A stretch of 64,000 bases of DNA from Mytilus trossulus (lineage: Eukaryota; Mollusca; Bivalvia; Mytilida; Mytilidae), in assembly GCF_036588685.1 (NCBI RefSeq), contig NW_026963295.1, forward strand, positions 5,146,001 through 5,210,000, given 5' to 3'. The notes under the pieces are model-generated. The model saw only the letters and a list, made by a program, of their open reading frames with translations. It was not told the DNA's origin and searched no databases. Every line of letters starts with the position of its first letter. The first letter of the stretch is position 1. A program made the translations under genes and the position numbers. This document shows positions 32,435-45,105 of the stretch, one piece after another.

Positions 32435-33240
32435 TGCTCATCAAAATCCATGTTTTTCATTATAAACATTCGACCAGACAACGTTTATCTATCATCAATA
32501 TCATGAATATCTGAGCACGCTAGGATTCTATTTATGTTTTTATTTTATTTCAACATCTATCTTTAATCATTTGCTTTTTACTCGCTGGTTTTCTACATTA
32601 ATGATATATTTTAATGCTTTGATATTTTATCTTTCTATTTCGTTGCATTTTAATTTAAAACACACGCATTGCTGTCGTTTATTCACATCGAGTTTCAATC
32701 ACTTAAAGTAACTATAAAAAGCAATTTTATCTTTCAAGGATTTCTGGTCACGCTCGGAATCTATTTATGTTATTAATTCATTGCAGTTTATATCGTCTGA
32801 GTAGTATTCTGTATAAACAGCAAACAAATATACTAGTTGCAGGTTCACATTTTATTGTTTTTTTTCCACATGGTTTGCTTAAAGTTCGTGAATAAATCGA
32901 ATGTAACGAATCGTTACATATTGCATCCAACGAATTAGTTATGTTTGTTTTATTTAAAATATTGTAATATTTGTGTCATCAAACTGTTTGGTTTAACACA
33001 AACGTGAGAGCAAAAAAAAACCAGCAGGTTCGCATTTTCTTTCGTTACCATATTCATGTCGATCAAAAGAAACTGCCGTCTGCATTGTATTTCATTTACC
33101 TTCATTAAAATAATAGCAAGATCAACGTCGATTAAAAGAAAAAAAAACATGTAGCTTCAACCTGCGGGTTTAAATTTTTTTTTTTTTTTTTTATATATTT
33201 GTAAGTTGTCATTTTATTATCATTGTACAGTTAGTTGGTC
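32435..33240 (+). repeat. Diverged dispersed repeat family (with 48160-48800 and 50200-50410)
   Basis: Shared ordered words include CAACGTTTAT, GCACGCTAGGATTC, a TTGTGTTTT / TATGTTTTT stretch, GATCAAA, and the purine/pyrimidine block TTCAACCTGCGGG / TTCATCCTGCAGG, followed by a long T run and TCATTTTA..CATTG. All copies share one orientation. Divergence is high, so it is an old duplication, perhaps of flanks of a gene family. Confidence 0.5.
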
Positions 33241-33508
33241 TGTGCCGATAGAATATTTGCGTGCATCCCCTTTTGAATACTCCCTACTTTCATTCTCGAT
33301 GTATTGCTGATAATCTTAAATTTGAAAAATTGTGACGTTTTATGTTGATTTATTTATCAGATAACAATGAATATGGTAGAATGTGCAATGTTTTGCGAAA
33401 GAACAAAATATATTTCTATATTTAACTGTCTCGTCGAATTTTAAATGTTGTAAAATTGACCTGAAACAAACATAAGTGCATATGTGTATGTTGTTAAGAT
33501 GAAAGATG

Positions 33509-34090
33509 CACTTAACAACTCTTTTTGCACCATATCATCAAAATAAACGATACACAAGTTTTAACTTAACTTTGTCCTTAAATTTATTAAATTAGAAAAA
33601 AAACTATTGAAGGTTTCGATTAAAAACGTTAATTGGGAAGGGAGGATTATTTTTCTAATAATACAAATTGCCGACAAAATCGTAAATTTGGCTAAAACCA
33701 AGTGTTTTGATGAGAAAACAACGCTGATATTATTTTCTTTGTTATAGTGTGTATAATACTATGATCTATGGAATATACCTTGCCCTGCATTTTTTTACTA
33801 GTACATGTTTCAACTAAAGTTTGAATTGCGTAATAGATGTGTGACTCCCGTTTAATTATAATATAAAACTGTACCTGCTGCAAAGGATATGCATTTAAAA
33901 GTATGGGTTTTTATCTCGGGAATATAGTACATTAGCTGTATTTTGCAAATCTTTTCAGAATGCTAATCAACTTCGTAATTTATTTTGCCTTTTTAACATT
34001 TTTACATTTAAGCGTCACTGTAAACACATTTACAAACAAACGGCGCGACTGCCAAACATATAAATTGTCAAGCAATGTATTTATTATTGG
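33509..34090 (+). repeat. Direct duplication of about 580 bp, copy 1 (matches 43621-44202)
   Basis: The two segments are about 95% alike, starting at CACTTAACAACT and ending just after a shared signal-peptide exon. Intron-like 5' sequence and the exon are both conserved. Confidence 0.85.
33960..34076 (+). CDS. Signal-peptide exon of an unknown secreted protein, copy 1
   Basis: ATG follows directly after an acceptor (CTTTTCAG|A). The 39 codons read a typical signal peptide (MLINFVIYFAFLTFLHLSVT) and then a short basic start of the mature part, TFTNKRRDCQTYKLSSN, with one cysteine. A possible donor AAT|GTATTT follows. The frame otherwise stops at 34142. The following exons are not recognisable, so the protein is unknown. 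Copy 2 lies at 44073-44189 with four to five replacements. Confidence 0.45.
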
Positions 34091-34145
34091 TCTATTTATC
34101 CCCGACCTGTTCAACAGGGCTATAAGGAAAAATAACTGGTAAAAC

Positions 34146-35995
34146 AAAACCTCAGTTGAAGAGCTGTCTCATTTGAAATTGTACCATATTTACTAATTTT
34201 ACTTTAAACATTATCTGTGTTACGGTTGAAGGATACGATTTGATTGTGTTTTAACTCAATAGTGACAGATGTTCGTTTTGTAGATCTGAGATAAAAGAAT
34301 ACTCGTCTGATCTGTAATTTGATAGACATGTCTCATTTTTGATTGTGAAATTCACTTCAGAAATTAACTCACATGCCAGGTATTGCATACACAGAAGGAT
34401 ATGCTTGGCTGCTCTTTTAAATGATCATGCGATTAGTGTACTTGTTTTGCGACACCTTTTAGACATCGGCAAACTGCTGTTTCCACCATTTATGTATATG
34501 TAACGTATGCTGTTGATACTCTGTGTAAAACACTAATGCTTACGTTTTGTCAGTTTGTTTATTTGTTGTTTTTGTTCAATCTTGTACAAATGATATACTT
34601 AAAAGTATTACTTTAAGTGTGTTTAAGAGTCCAGGTCTTCATTACAATTTTACGTTTTAACTTTAACTTTTGACAATCAAACAACAAAAAATCATTTTAA
34701 ACACATTTGATGGCTTTTAACTACACATAAATATTTATTTAGATGATTGAAAATGCTATTCATTCTGTTGTATATTACGCATACGTATCATCATTTCGAT
34801 ATGCAGATACAAGATGCAGTAATACAATTGGATCGTTATTACTCTGTTATGTAATTTCAAATTCAAAGATATTAATAAAAACTATCATCATATACTTATA
34901 ATACCATCGAATTACCGTAAATGTCATATTTTTGCGAATTGGTCCTCAGCGGGCTGATATGAAAAGTTTATCACATGCTTCGATTGTTATCATATGCCTT
35001 TCCGTAACGTTATCACATGGCATTCCGGTGATACTCGACAAATTCCGGAAAATACAACTCAATGCTACGTTTACAATGACAACTATTACAAAGTAGTGTA
35101 CAAAACAATTATTTGGATACTGGAAAGTATATTTTGTGAAATAATAAAAAAAAACTGAAACAAAAAAAAAACAAAAAAAACCAACAAACAAAATATAAAG
35201 CAATTGTTTTAAAAACAATTGTTAGGCAGTCTTTCCCCTCTGATGAATGGATAATTGATTTTTTTGATTGATTGATTTGGAAAAGGGGGGGGATTTGTTT
35301 GTTTTTTTGTTTTTGTAAAGGGTCTATATTATTATGTTACCGGAGAAGTTTTATGTTTAGTTTGAAAAGTTTTTATTTTATTTTAGGTACAGCGCGCGCG
35401 CCAGATTGAGGAGACATCACGTGACGCGGATTTATAATAAAGAAAACTTAGTCTTTTTATTTCTTCTTAGGTGGGGACTTTGAACAGACAACATGTTTAG
35501 AGATGGAATGTACACAATGTAATTTCTTTTGTCATTGTAGGAAATTTACATCTTGATGACAGTTCACGGGCAGTGCATGTTTTGGATTTAATTGAGCCGG
35601 TGTAACTTTAAAACACATTTATTGATTATTTTCTGATATTGTACATTTTTCAGCACCTGTTTGTTACACAGATAAGTATTTCTCGGAGCGGACATTTTAT
35701 TGTCGGTTTTTACTGAGATTTACGGACCTAGCAAGTGATTTTTACGGCATTGCCAATTCTTTTCTCTAGGAAAAGTCTTAAGAGATATCTGCACCAAGTT
35801 TTTTTATGAACCTTTAGTACATGTATGTCCTGCTGACTGCAAATTTTCAGGTCGATTGGACTTGTAGTTTCTGAGTACATGTGGATTTTTTTTCAGAAGA
35901 GATATTTGATATTTGAAACAAGCGAAAAAACTAAAATCATGGCAAATGAGAACTTGGACCCCATATTAAACACACATAACGGAAGCATGCATACA
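34146..35995. other. No recognisable gene
   Basis: AT-rich sequence. Part (34380-34530) resembles 57370-57560 weakly. A homopolymer-rich stretch lies near 35140-35200. 35760-35880 (GATATCTGCACCAAG) looks like a dispersed repeat but has no second copy in the window. Confidence 0.35.
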
Positions 35996-35999
35996 ATGA

Positions 36000-36565
36000 A
36001 TGATTGATTGATTGGTTGGTTGGTTGGTTGGTTGGTTGGTTGGTTGGTTGATTGATTAATTGATTAATTGATTGATTAAACACGTTAGATAGGGCAATTG
36101 AAACTGCGAAAAAGAAACAAAAAATATATTGATTAAACACATGAGAGACAGAAACATGCATGCACTGATTGATTGATTCATTGATTGATTGGTTGGTTGG
36201 TTGTTTGGTTGGTTGGTTGGTTGGTTGATTGATTGATTAAACACGTAAGGTAGGGTAATTGAAACAGCGAAAAGAAACAAAAAGATCTTGATTAAACACA
36301 TGAGAGGCAAAAACATGCAATTGATGATTGATTGATTGATTGATTGATTGGTTGGTTGGTTGATTGGTTGGTTGGTTGGTTAGTTGGTTGATTGATTGAT
36401 TGATTGATTAAACACGTTAGATAGGGCAATTGAAACAGCGAAAAAGAAACAAAAAATATCTTGATTAAACACATGAGAGGCAAAAACATGCAATTGATTG
36501 ATTGATTGATTGCTTGATTGATTTATTGATTGATTGGTTGGTTGGTTGGTTGGTTGGTTGGTTGG
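36000..36565 (+). repeat. Compound minisatellite of (TTGG)n/(TTGA)n tracts and a 100-bp linker
   Basis: Four tracts of GATT/GGTT repeats (near 36000, 36165, 36320 and 36495) are separated by a conserved linker with AAACACGTTAGATAGGGCAA and AACACATGAGAG, period about 160-170 bp. Minus-strand open frames here (36161-35937, 36316-36056, 36489-36292) spell NQPTNQ repeats and are artefacts. Confidence 0.9.
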
Positions 36566-37000
36566 AATTCAAACACATAAAACTCTTCAAAAAGAGCAAA
36601 CATCACATAATTTGCCTCTTAGTACATGACCTTGACCTTGTAACCTTCGTCAAGATCATTGCTCAACAATGGCATTGCAAAAGACCCTATGGGCCAAGGA
36701 TCTTTTGTTTAAGAGTTTTGCCTAATAATGGCTTTTTATAAACCATCAATAGGGGTTATGTGTTATGTCCCTTACATAATGGTAAAACCAATACAGTCGT
36801 AATGTACCAAAGTTGCCCCTTGAAGTACTCAACATTTTTCACTGCATGAATTTTCTGTATCTATTACCATTCAAGAATTATAGGGAAATTAAAGACATAT
36901 GAAAATCTAAAATATGACCTTGATCTTTGACCTTGACCTAATTTTCTAAGTTAGGACCCAGGGGACTCAAATTTAAACATTCCAGGGTTATACGAATGTA
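36566..37000. other. Non-coding, with inverse AGGTCA-type words
   Basis: ATGACCTTGACCTTG near 36625 and GACCTTGATCTTTGACCTTG near 36915 are inverse forms of the half-site clusters in the 23-26 kb array. This suggests a separate member of that repeat family. Confidence 0.4.
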
Positions 37001-39070
37001 CGAATCATAAGACTTTTATAAAAGAACGCAGAATCCGATGATTTGTCCTTCGGAAAACATAAAAGAACACGTGATCAGTGCATATCAGGATATAATTTGT
37101 CAACAAAAACTTCAGATTAAAAGTCTCAGTTAAACATGTGCAAGCTGGTTAAGTAGTTTAAACAGAAAAGTGCAGTATCAATATTCACTGAAATGAAATA
37201 TCAAATTGACAATGAAAATTGGGAATGTGACTAAGAGACAACAGCCCGACAAAATAGCAGTCAACATCAGAATGCTACCCATGCATTAATTTTGTTTCAC
37301 CTCTATCAGAAACATCTTTGTCCGAAAGTGTAAAAGCCACTGATGTCTAAATAGTAATTGCAGACAGCTCAGTTATCACTCTTTCCATGTAGAAGAAGAA
37401 CTCTAGTTTAAAATGATCATTACTTACCATATATACAATACAATTGCAAAACTATCAGCACTTAGAGACTGGCATATTGAATTCATGTAATTCATTAAAT
37501 ATAGATACTAGTAACTGTAATACATATACTGATCATTAGTGGACTTGGACATCGCCAGTGTAGAATTGAATGACCGGTTACCAGTATTAAGCCATGACGT
37601 ATACACCTTTTTCAATTAATGGCAACGAGAGAAACACAGGTATATCTGAACCTTGTTAAATAATCACAATAAGATTCCATTATTTTGTAAGTTATCGATA
37701 AAAAGTATGTTGTAAAATTAAAATAAACTTGAAATTAAAAAAAAACTAATACATTAGACGATGAAAGTAATCATAACAAAGCGTAAAATTAAAGAAAAGT
37801 GTACAATTGTATGCAAACAATAAACATTCTCTTGTCGGAAATTTGCAAGACATCAACATTTTGTTAGTGCATCTGAAAAAGTGCGAACAAAGCATCGAAG
37901 ACGGAAAACTACCTCCGATACTTGAGTAGTTTATTTTCCTTCAACTAAATGTAACGAAACATTTAACACTTTATATTTCATAATTATATATGTTTAAGTA
38001 CATGCTTTTCTTAATTCTTCATGTTTATTTTAGTTTGCTTTGATGGAATCTATAAATTTTCCCCAATCGCTTTTTTTCTACTTTGATTAAATTTGGTATT
38101 GCATCTTTATATGGTTCATGAGTTTTGTCTCTTAAAATGCTAACAATTTTCAAAAATATGATTTTCCTTGGTCGGCATTACTGTAATAGCAGTACGTTTG
38201 TATGATATACAGATGTTTTATCACTGATCATAATACTATAGTAGTATGTCAGACTATCATAATAAGATGATAGGATAGCATAAACAGATGGTTCAATATA
38301 CTATCGTAATAATATGTATATGTAGTTTACCACTTTTAATGACGTAAAATAGTTATACGACAGTATAGTAAAATGACAGACACGTATGAAAGGGGTAACT
38401 CCATATCACATATAAACTTGTTTATAGCAAATGTTTTAATGTATGTGATTGATACAGTACATTCACAAAAAAGTATAGGCTAATGTCTGTATATCAAAGC
38501 AAGTTGGCTTCATGCATGTTAATTCTCAAACGTTAATAATATGACGCTCGTTATCATAATGCAGCTGTGTTGTCGTTTCAAAATGAAGTGTGATTGTTTT
38601 AATACACAGAAGGTGGCAGAATTAAAATAATGAGGGGGTCTCAGATGCAGCACTTTAGAAATGTTAGAAGATGGACAAAGCAAAACTCCAAAATCAGGCA
38701 CGGTCAATACACCAAATAAAAGCATGAACTGTACATAAAAACATCATGTATTGTGCTACCTGTTCAACTTGTAATCAACACTACATAGGTCAAACCAATA
38801 TACTATTTGATAGAGTGAGAGTTCACAAACAACAGATAAAGGACCTGCCAATAAACAATTCTCCATTTTCCGAACACTTTGACCAATGTGGAAAGGGAAA
38901 TTTAAAATATATCTCTTTTTTAAGATGTGGACCGAAGCCAATGAACACTATTTTATAGAAAAGTATAAGCCGACTCTAAATAGGAAGTGAAAATCGGTCA
39001 GTAAATTAGAATACATAAAATATACAAACTATCGCATGACGTTACTATTAGATAACGTCACAAGTCGTTA
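37001..39070 (+). repeat. Direct repeat of 2.07 kb, copy 1 (matches 45106-47182)
   Basis: Both copies start CGAATCATAAGA and end ATAACGTCACAAGTCGTTA, with about 97% agreement and small indels. Inside is a GIY-YIG nuclease fragment near the 3' end. They flank 6 kb that includes the LINE remnant. They are not typical LTRs: no TG..CA ends and no primer site are seen. Confidence 0.9.
38746..38990 (+). pseudogene. GIY-YIG endonuclease fragment (Penelope-like element type), copy 1
   Basis: From 38746 the frame reads YCATCSTCNQHYIGQTN, then DRVRVHKQQIKD and SEHFDQCGKG. These show a CxxC pair, the Y..YIGQT motif, the arginine/histidine of the nuclease helix and the SEHF motif common in Penelope-like retroelement endonucleases. 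After the T run near 38915 the family sequence continues in another frame, ending NEHYFIEKYKPTLNRK with the metal-binding glutamate and a stop at about 38990. So there is one frameshift, and it is shared by both copies. No reverse transcriptase precedes it. Confidence 0.65.
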
Positions 39071-39539
39071 AAAACTAAATCGAATTATTTCACGGTAGAA
39101 TGATTTAAAATATTGGGATATAGTGGGAAAGGATGTGTATACAAAAATACAAATACAATACATCAACAACATTTATCTTCAAAGGTAAGTGAAAGTATAT
39201 TAGGTCATACTGGTAAATTAAGCAATTGTAATTATTATTGAAAGAAATAATGTTTCTTTTGTATTCTTGTCGCATCTGATTTAAAAAAAAAATACATAGT
39301 ATTGTTGATTCAAAATCGTCTATACTTGAAGGGTAAATACTTTAATACATCGTTTTGATACAGTTACCGCTGTAATCTGTCTGACGATCTATATGAACAA
39401 TCTTTTAACAGTTGTTTATGTAAATGATGAATAAGTAGCTGTAATATTCAGTATTACATTTTCCATTTAGCCGTACTTCTTCAATGCAATAATGATGCAA
39501 ACAAAAATAAGAAAATATAAAAAAATTAACTGAAAGTGA
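39071..39539. other. Spacer before the LINE remnant
   Basis: AT-rich sequence with nothing recognised. An endonuclease domain expected upstream of a LINE reverse transcriptase is absent. Confidence 0.4.
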
Positions 39540-42000
39540 AAGTGATACTTGCGAAGGAGAATTAACTGAAGAAGAATGCACAGTAGCTATATTTAAGAAG
39601 AAATTAAACCGTGCCCCAGGATTAGATGGACTAAATGTTGAATTTTACTGAAAGTTTTGGGTAGAATTAAACACTTTAATAGTATCAACATTTAACTATT
39701 GTTATTCTAAAGGACAATTGTCCAACACACAAAAAATAGGCGTTATATCACTTATTTATAAAAAAATGACCCATTGTCACTTGATAATTATCGACCCATA
39801 ACACTTTTGAATTATGATGTTAAACTTCTAGCTTATGCCTTGGCACAAAGACTTAAACTCCTACTTCATAAACTGGTACATTCTGATCAAAAAGGATATA
39901 TAAAAAATAGGTACATTGGTTTCAACATTAGACAGATACAAGACGTTATTGACTATTCAGAAAATCTCAAAATAGACAGAGCTTTCTTATTTCTAGATTT
40001 TAGCAAAGCTTTTGACTCTCTTGAGTGGATCTTTATGTTTGAAACACTAACAAAATTTGGTTTTAAAGAAAAAAAATTAAAATAGATTCAACTAATGTAT
40101 TCAGATATTAAGGGATGTATAACTAATAATGGCTGGGTTTCAAGTCGCTTTAAAGCATTCCGTGGTATTAAAAAAGGCTGTCCGCTTTCTTCGTTACGTT
40201 TTGTTCTTGCCGTAGAAATAATGGCAGTAAAAATTAGAGAAAATAAAAAGATCAAAGGATAAGAAATTAAACTAGAAAGCAGCACCAATACACTAAAAAT
40301 ATGTCAACCTGCAGACGATACCACTCTGTTCCTACATGCTAAACAGGAGGTTACAATTGCATTAAATTTAATTGAAACATTTGGTAACTTTTCTGGCCTT
40401 AAACTTAATAGAACAAAAACTGAAGGAATATGGCTTGGCAAATTAAAGCACTGCAAAGAAAAATATGAGAATATTAATTGGAGTAATAAACCAATTAATA
40501 TCAAAAGTTTAGGAATTTATTTTGGACACAACAGATTAAAATGTCAAAATCTTAATATTAAAAAACAAATATTGAAATGTGAAAAAATAATAGCTAACTG
40601 GAAGAAAAAAAAACTAAGTATATTAGGAAGAATAGTAGTAACTATATCTTTAATTCTACCAAACTTAACATATATAGCATCAAATACTGTAATACCAAAA
40701 GATTCGCTACACAAATTTAAAACCCTCCTATACAATTTTATATGGAATGGTAAAAGAGACAAATTCAAAAGATCAACTCTTTCAAGAGAGTACAAAAAAG
40801 GGGGACTTAAAATGATAGACATCGATAATTTTATAAAAATCCATACACATAGGCTGGATAACAAAATTATTTAATACTGAAACAGACAATTGGACAGTTA
40901 TACCAAGATATTATTTAAATAAATTTGGTAGTAACTTGATCATATTTCTAATGAATCTGAAAAATATAAATGATCTGGATAAATCAATGTTCAAGAGTGT
41001 TCCAGAATTTTACCAAGAATTAATTAAAACTTGGATTAGTGTAAAAGGAGGTGGGTCATGATACCCACATGACTTTCTACAAATAAGAAAACAATTTATA
41101 TGGGGAAATAACTTTATCAGACTAAATGGAAAATGTTTATTTTTTGAAGAGTGGGTAAAAAGCAATTTGTATTTCATAAATGATATCATAGATGATAAAG
41201 GTCAAATTTCAGAAACATATATACTTTCTAAACTAAAAAATAAACAAGATTGGATCAGGCAGATCTTGCATTACAAAAAGCTATACCAAATTAATGGCTT
41301 ACCATTATAAATCAAGATTATTCAATTAAAACTAAAGTTAATATTCATAATACCATAAATTGTCTAAAAATCATGCTGAATCAAGAAATCAATTCTAAAA
41401 TGAGTAAAAAACAAATGTATAACATTATTATAAATGGAACGAAATCGGAAAAACCTACAGGAGTTATAATGTGGGAAAAAATGTTTGCCAAAAACCTGTA
41501 TTTCAAACTAGAAAATTGTTTCAACTTCATGTTTAACTACTTACCTGACAATAAATTGAAAATGTTTAGATGGAAATTAATTCACTTTATACTTCCATGC
41601 AATGATTTATTAGTAAAATGGAAAATACTCACAAACAATAAATGTAATCATTGCAGCATAAAAGAAGATTATGAACATTATTATCTTTCTTGCAGTAACA
41701 ACAGTAATTTTTTATCAAAAATATCCAACCTTCTTTAATTTATAGGTTTCAATGAAAGCATTCTTAATATAGAAAATCTTATAGTAGGATATAAAATAAA
41801 TGATGAAGCTTACTATGAAATTAACTTCCTTTTGACTGTACTATTTTTTTCTATCTAAAAAGCATATTACATTTCTGACTCAAAGAGAACAAAAAAAGAT
41901 ATCTTTAAAATATTCAAGGCAGAAATAAAATTTATAGTTGAAATCAATAATATAATTAAAAGAAAAACCAGTAAATTGCTTATAAAACCCTAAACTACAT
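39540..42000 (+). pseudogene. 5'-truncated L1/Tx1-like LINE: reverse transcriptase and C-terminal zinc motif
   Basis: Across three frames the remnant reads NRAPGLDGLNVEFY, then NYRPITLLNYDVKLLAYALA, DQKGYIKNRYIG, FLFLDFSKAFDSLEW, RGIKKGCPLSS and SGLKLNRTKTEG. These are reverse transcriptase blocks in order. The catalytic box is QPADDTTLF, so the aromatic residue before ADD has become proline. Further on are the thumb/connection region (40572-40874) and a CxxC..H..C motif (NKCNHCSIKEDYEHYYLSC, near 41640-41695). Many stops and frameshifts break it (for example 39650, 40083, 40260, 40875, 41061). No endonuclease or ORF1 remains. It is an old dead copy. Confidence 0.85.
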
Positions 42001-42264
42001 AAATGATCATCAATAATAAGGATTTGTATAAATATTCCTGAGGTCACATGACCCAAGTATTAAGTCACATGACTTGAGCATGTCAGGTGACAATAATGTA
42101 CTTTAACACCTAACACATGTTAAAAAAAAAGATAATAATATATCATTCAATATTGTATAATACACACTTTTTTGTCTTCTTTTTTACTTTATATTTTATG
42201 TGTTTATCTTTGACAACTATGTGTTGTACACTCTGATGTCGTATCTATAATACTAAAATTACGA

Positions 42265-42915
42265 GGTCCAATTTGTCAGCCGTCATCACGTAAAAACGAT
42301 GAATCAAAGAATTCAACTTTACATATTACTAATATAGTACAATGCTGTTGATTAAAAATTACATCACTCCAGACCCTTTTGTTTTCCGCATAGTTAATAT
42401 TGCCAATAATTAAGAAGTTCCGGGTTAAATCCGATACCGATACCAATAGTATATTCACCTGTTACCTATTAACTTATCTGTACGTTCTGCATCTGACAGG
42501 CGCACCACCAAACGCTGTATTTAGGATTTTGCTATATACACGGGTCGTAATCACAGGGTTGACACTACTACTGTTCCCCATTGTAGTACTTGTAGTACTT
42601 TAATCAGTATGACTTTCTAAGATGACAATACGAACAATAAAAAATCTGGACTTATAATAAGGCGTATAGGTACAGCATGTACAATTTTCAATTTGTTGAA
42701 ATGACGTAAAACAGCGAATCAAAGAACTCAACTTTATTTATAACTCATAAAGGACAATGCTGTTGGTTAAAACATACTCCTTTCCAGGCCCTTTTGTTTT
42801 CCAAATAAAATTTTTAATACCAATAATTGATCAGTTCCAGGTCGACGGGTCCAAACAGAAAGATGTTGAAAGCAGAGAAAACTGTGTATCTTATAATCGA
42901 CATGACTTTATCAGA
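42265..42915 (+). repeat. Diverged tandem duplication, unit about 430 bp
   Basis: Paired words in the same order are GAATCAAAGAATTCAACTTT / GAATCAAAGAACTCAACTTT, ACAATGCTGTTG, CCCTTTTGTTTTCC, and ATGACTTT..AGATGACAATACG. Divergence is considerable. The 67-codon open frame at 42400-42603 covers part of it and is not recognised. Confidence 0.65.
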
Positions 42916-43620
42916 TGACAATACGTATAAGGCTTACACATAGTTGTATTCTTTAATTCAGTCACAGACCCGCGAATCACAGGTGTGTTCTAGTACTGTA
43001 TAATCATGTTTACCGTAGTTTAGATATATCAGTCTAAAATACAACAGGTTTCAAATAAGTCACACTTTTATTATGATTCAAAACATCACGAACATTAAGA
43101 TCAACTTACCTTTTAAATAGACAAACTGTATAAGTATTGAGAATTAATTTATCCAAATCACAAAGATGCACATTTATCTAATATTAAAAAACACTATCGG
43201 ACGGAAGTGAAATTCTCCGGTAAACATGAAATCATTTAAAATATTGTAATATTGTAATGTAACATCAATTTACTTTTATTAGATATTCTCCCTGGATACC
43301 TAATAACTAATATATCAGGGATACTTATTGCAATGCTGTACACTAAGTAAATTGTTAACAGTAATAGAGTGCAATAAAGTATATTATCCACGTTAAAAAA
43401 AAAAGAAAATATAAAATATAAACATTTGAGTTGAAATTAAGTGTTAATCTCATTCTTAAATGTAAAACTTTATCATCCATATTGAAAGCTAAACCAATGA
43501 ACAATTCGCCTGCAATATATATCCTATTGAACATGATATTTGGAAATATATGATAAAACTATCTGCTTCATATGTTTATATTTTGATTTTTTATCTCGAT
43601 ATCAACAAAGATTGATCGAT
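42916..43620. other. No recognisable gene
   Basis: AT-rich sequence with no coding or repeat signal that I can name. Confidence 0.35.
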
Positions 43621-44202
43621 CACTTAACAACTTTTTCTGCACCAAATCATCAAAATAAACGATACACAAGTTTTTACTTAACTTTTTCCTTAAATTTATT
43701 AAATTAGAAAAAAAACTATTGAAGGTTTCGATTAAAAACGTTAATTGGGAAGGGGGGATTATTTTTCTAATATTACAAATTGCCGACACAATCATAAATT
43801 TGGCTAAAACCAAGTGTTTTGATGAGAATACAACGCTGATATTATTTTCTTTGTTATAGTGTGTATACTACTATGATCTATGGAATATACCTTGCCCTGC
43901 ATTTTTTTTAATAGTACATGTATCAACTAACGTTGGAATTGCGTAATAGATGTGTGACTCCCGTATAGTTATAATATAAAACTGTACCTGCTGCAAAAGA
44001 TATGCATTTATAAGTATGGGTTTTTATCTCGGGATTATAGTACATTAGCTGTATTTTGCAAATCTTTTCAGAATGCTCATTAACTTCGTAATTTATTTTG
44101 CCTTTTTAACATTTTTACATTTAAGCGTCACTTTAAACACATTTACAAACAAACGGCGCGACTGCCAAAAATATAAAATGTCAAGCAAGGTATTTATCAT
44201 TG
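43621..44202 (+). repeat. Direct duplication of about 580 bp, copy 2
   Basis: It is the partner of 33509-34090 in the same orientation, 10.1 kb downstream. Similarity stops shortly after the signal-peptide exon. Confidence 0.85.
44073..44189 (+). CDS. Signal-peptide exon of an unknown secreted protein, copy 2
   Basis: It has the same acceptor (CTTTTCAG|A) and ATG as copy 1. The signal peptide is MLINFVIYFAFLTFLHLSVT, then TFTNKRRDCQKYKMSSK. The donor AAG|GTATTT is better than in copy 1. Changes from copy 1 are V-L, T-K, L-M and N-K. Read-through continues to 44288 with no similarity to copy 1, which supports splicing after codon 39. Downstream exons are not found. Confidence 0.45.
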
Positions 44203-44344
44203 TTTCTTCTCTGTTGAGGCAATTGATAAAAAAAAATCATATCGAATGTACTTTTCAATCTTTAAACTTCTATTACAGAACCACGTAAAAGGATCAATAT
44301 ATGAATCAGTTATTTTTCTCCATGGTTACAGCATATGATAAAAA

Positions 44345-44487
44345 GATCATAACATGTCATTTTGCATATCGCATATATTATCAGCCCTCGGTCATTATCA
44401 GCCCTCGAGCCATGCGGCTCTTCGGCTGCTGATATTGAACCTAGGGCTGATAATACATGCGATATAAAAAATACCATGTGATAATCT
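44345..44487. mobile_element. Hairpin element (MITE type)
   Basis: The left arm ATATCGCATATATTATCAGC plus CCTCGG pairs with the inverse of the right arm CTAGGGCTGATAATACATGC plus GATAT. The loop contains GAGCCATGCGGCTCTTCGGC. There is no coding capacity. Confidence 0.7.
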
Positions 44488-44689
44488 GATATTATTCTGT
44501 GTATATTTATTCAAATGTTGACTTTAAAATAATTTGTGACATTACTTAAAAAATATGAGTTACTGATATTACGGGTTATATTATACTCCCAGATAATCAC
44601 GAGGCTATAACGACGGGAATTAAAATACTGTGATTTTAAAACATTTTAGAAGAGATTCTTATTTATTGACTTTTATGGGAACAGGAAAA

Positions 44690-44880
44690 TAATGAATTTA
44701 AATTTTCAACGAATTACAAATTTTCAAAAATTATTTGTTTGTGTACCAAATTTCGTGGATCGCAACGAAATTGCCTCTTCGTGGATATTGGGTTTAACCC
44801 ACGAAATCCACGAAAAATTGAAATTCAAAAGTCAACAGTATACAAATATGCTTAATTGGCAAAATAGTATAATCTGATCA
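44690..44880. repeat. Possible small repeat with TTTCGTGGAT / ATCCACGAAA words
   Basis: AATTTCGTGGATCGCAACG and TTCGTGGATATTGG face CCCACGAAATCCACGAA a few dozen bases on, forming an internal inverted repeat. The open frame across it (44692-44877) is not a recognised protein. Confidence 0.4.
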
Positions 44881-45105
44881 TAATGAAAATATCAATGTGG
44901 TTTTACTTCGAAAGAGCAAAAGTTTCTCAAAACTCAGCTCTTGTATGTACCTACTGGTTCCAGTTTCAATGCATAAAGACAAACAACGTGATTTCTATCA
45001 ATAAACATACAGTTATATGACGATCAAACTGAATCCTAAAATAAAATCAAAGATAAATTGGGGAGGAATTAGCGACATTTAGTATCAGTTTTAAAATTAG
45101 AAGTT

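Noticed and set aside
35937-36489. Open frames coding NQPTNQ/INQSINQ repeats
   Set aside because: They arise from GGTT/GATT simple repeats read on the minus strand.
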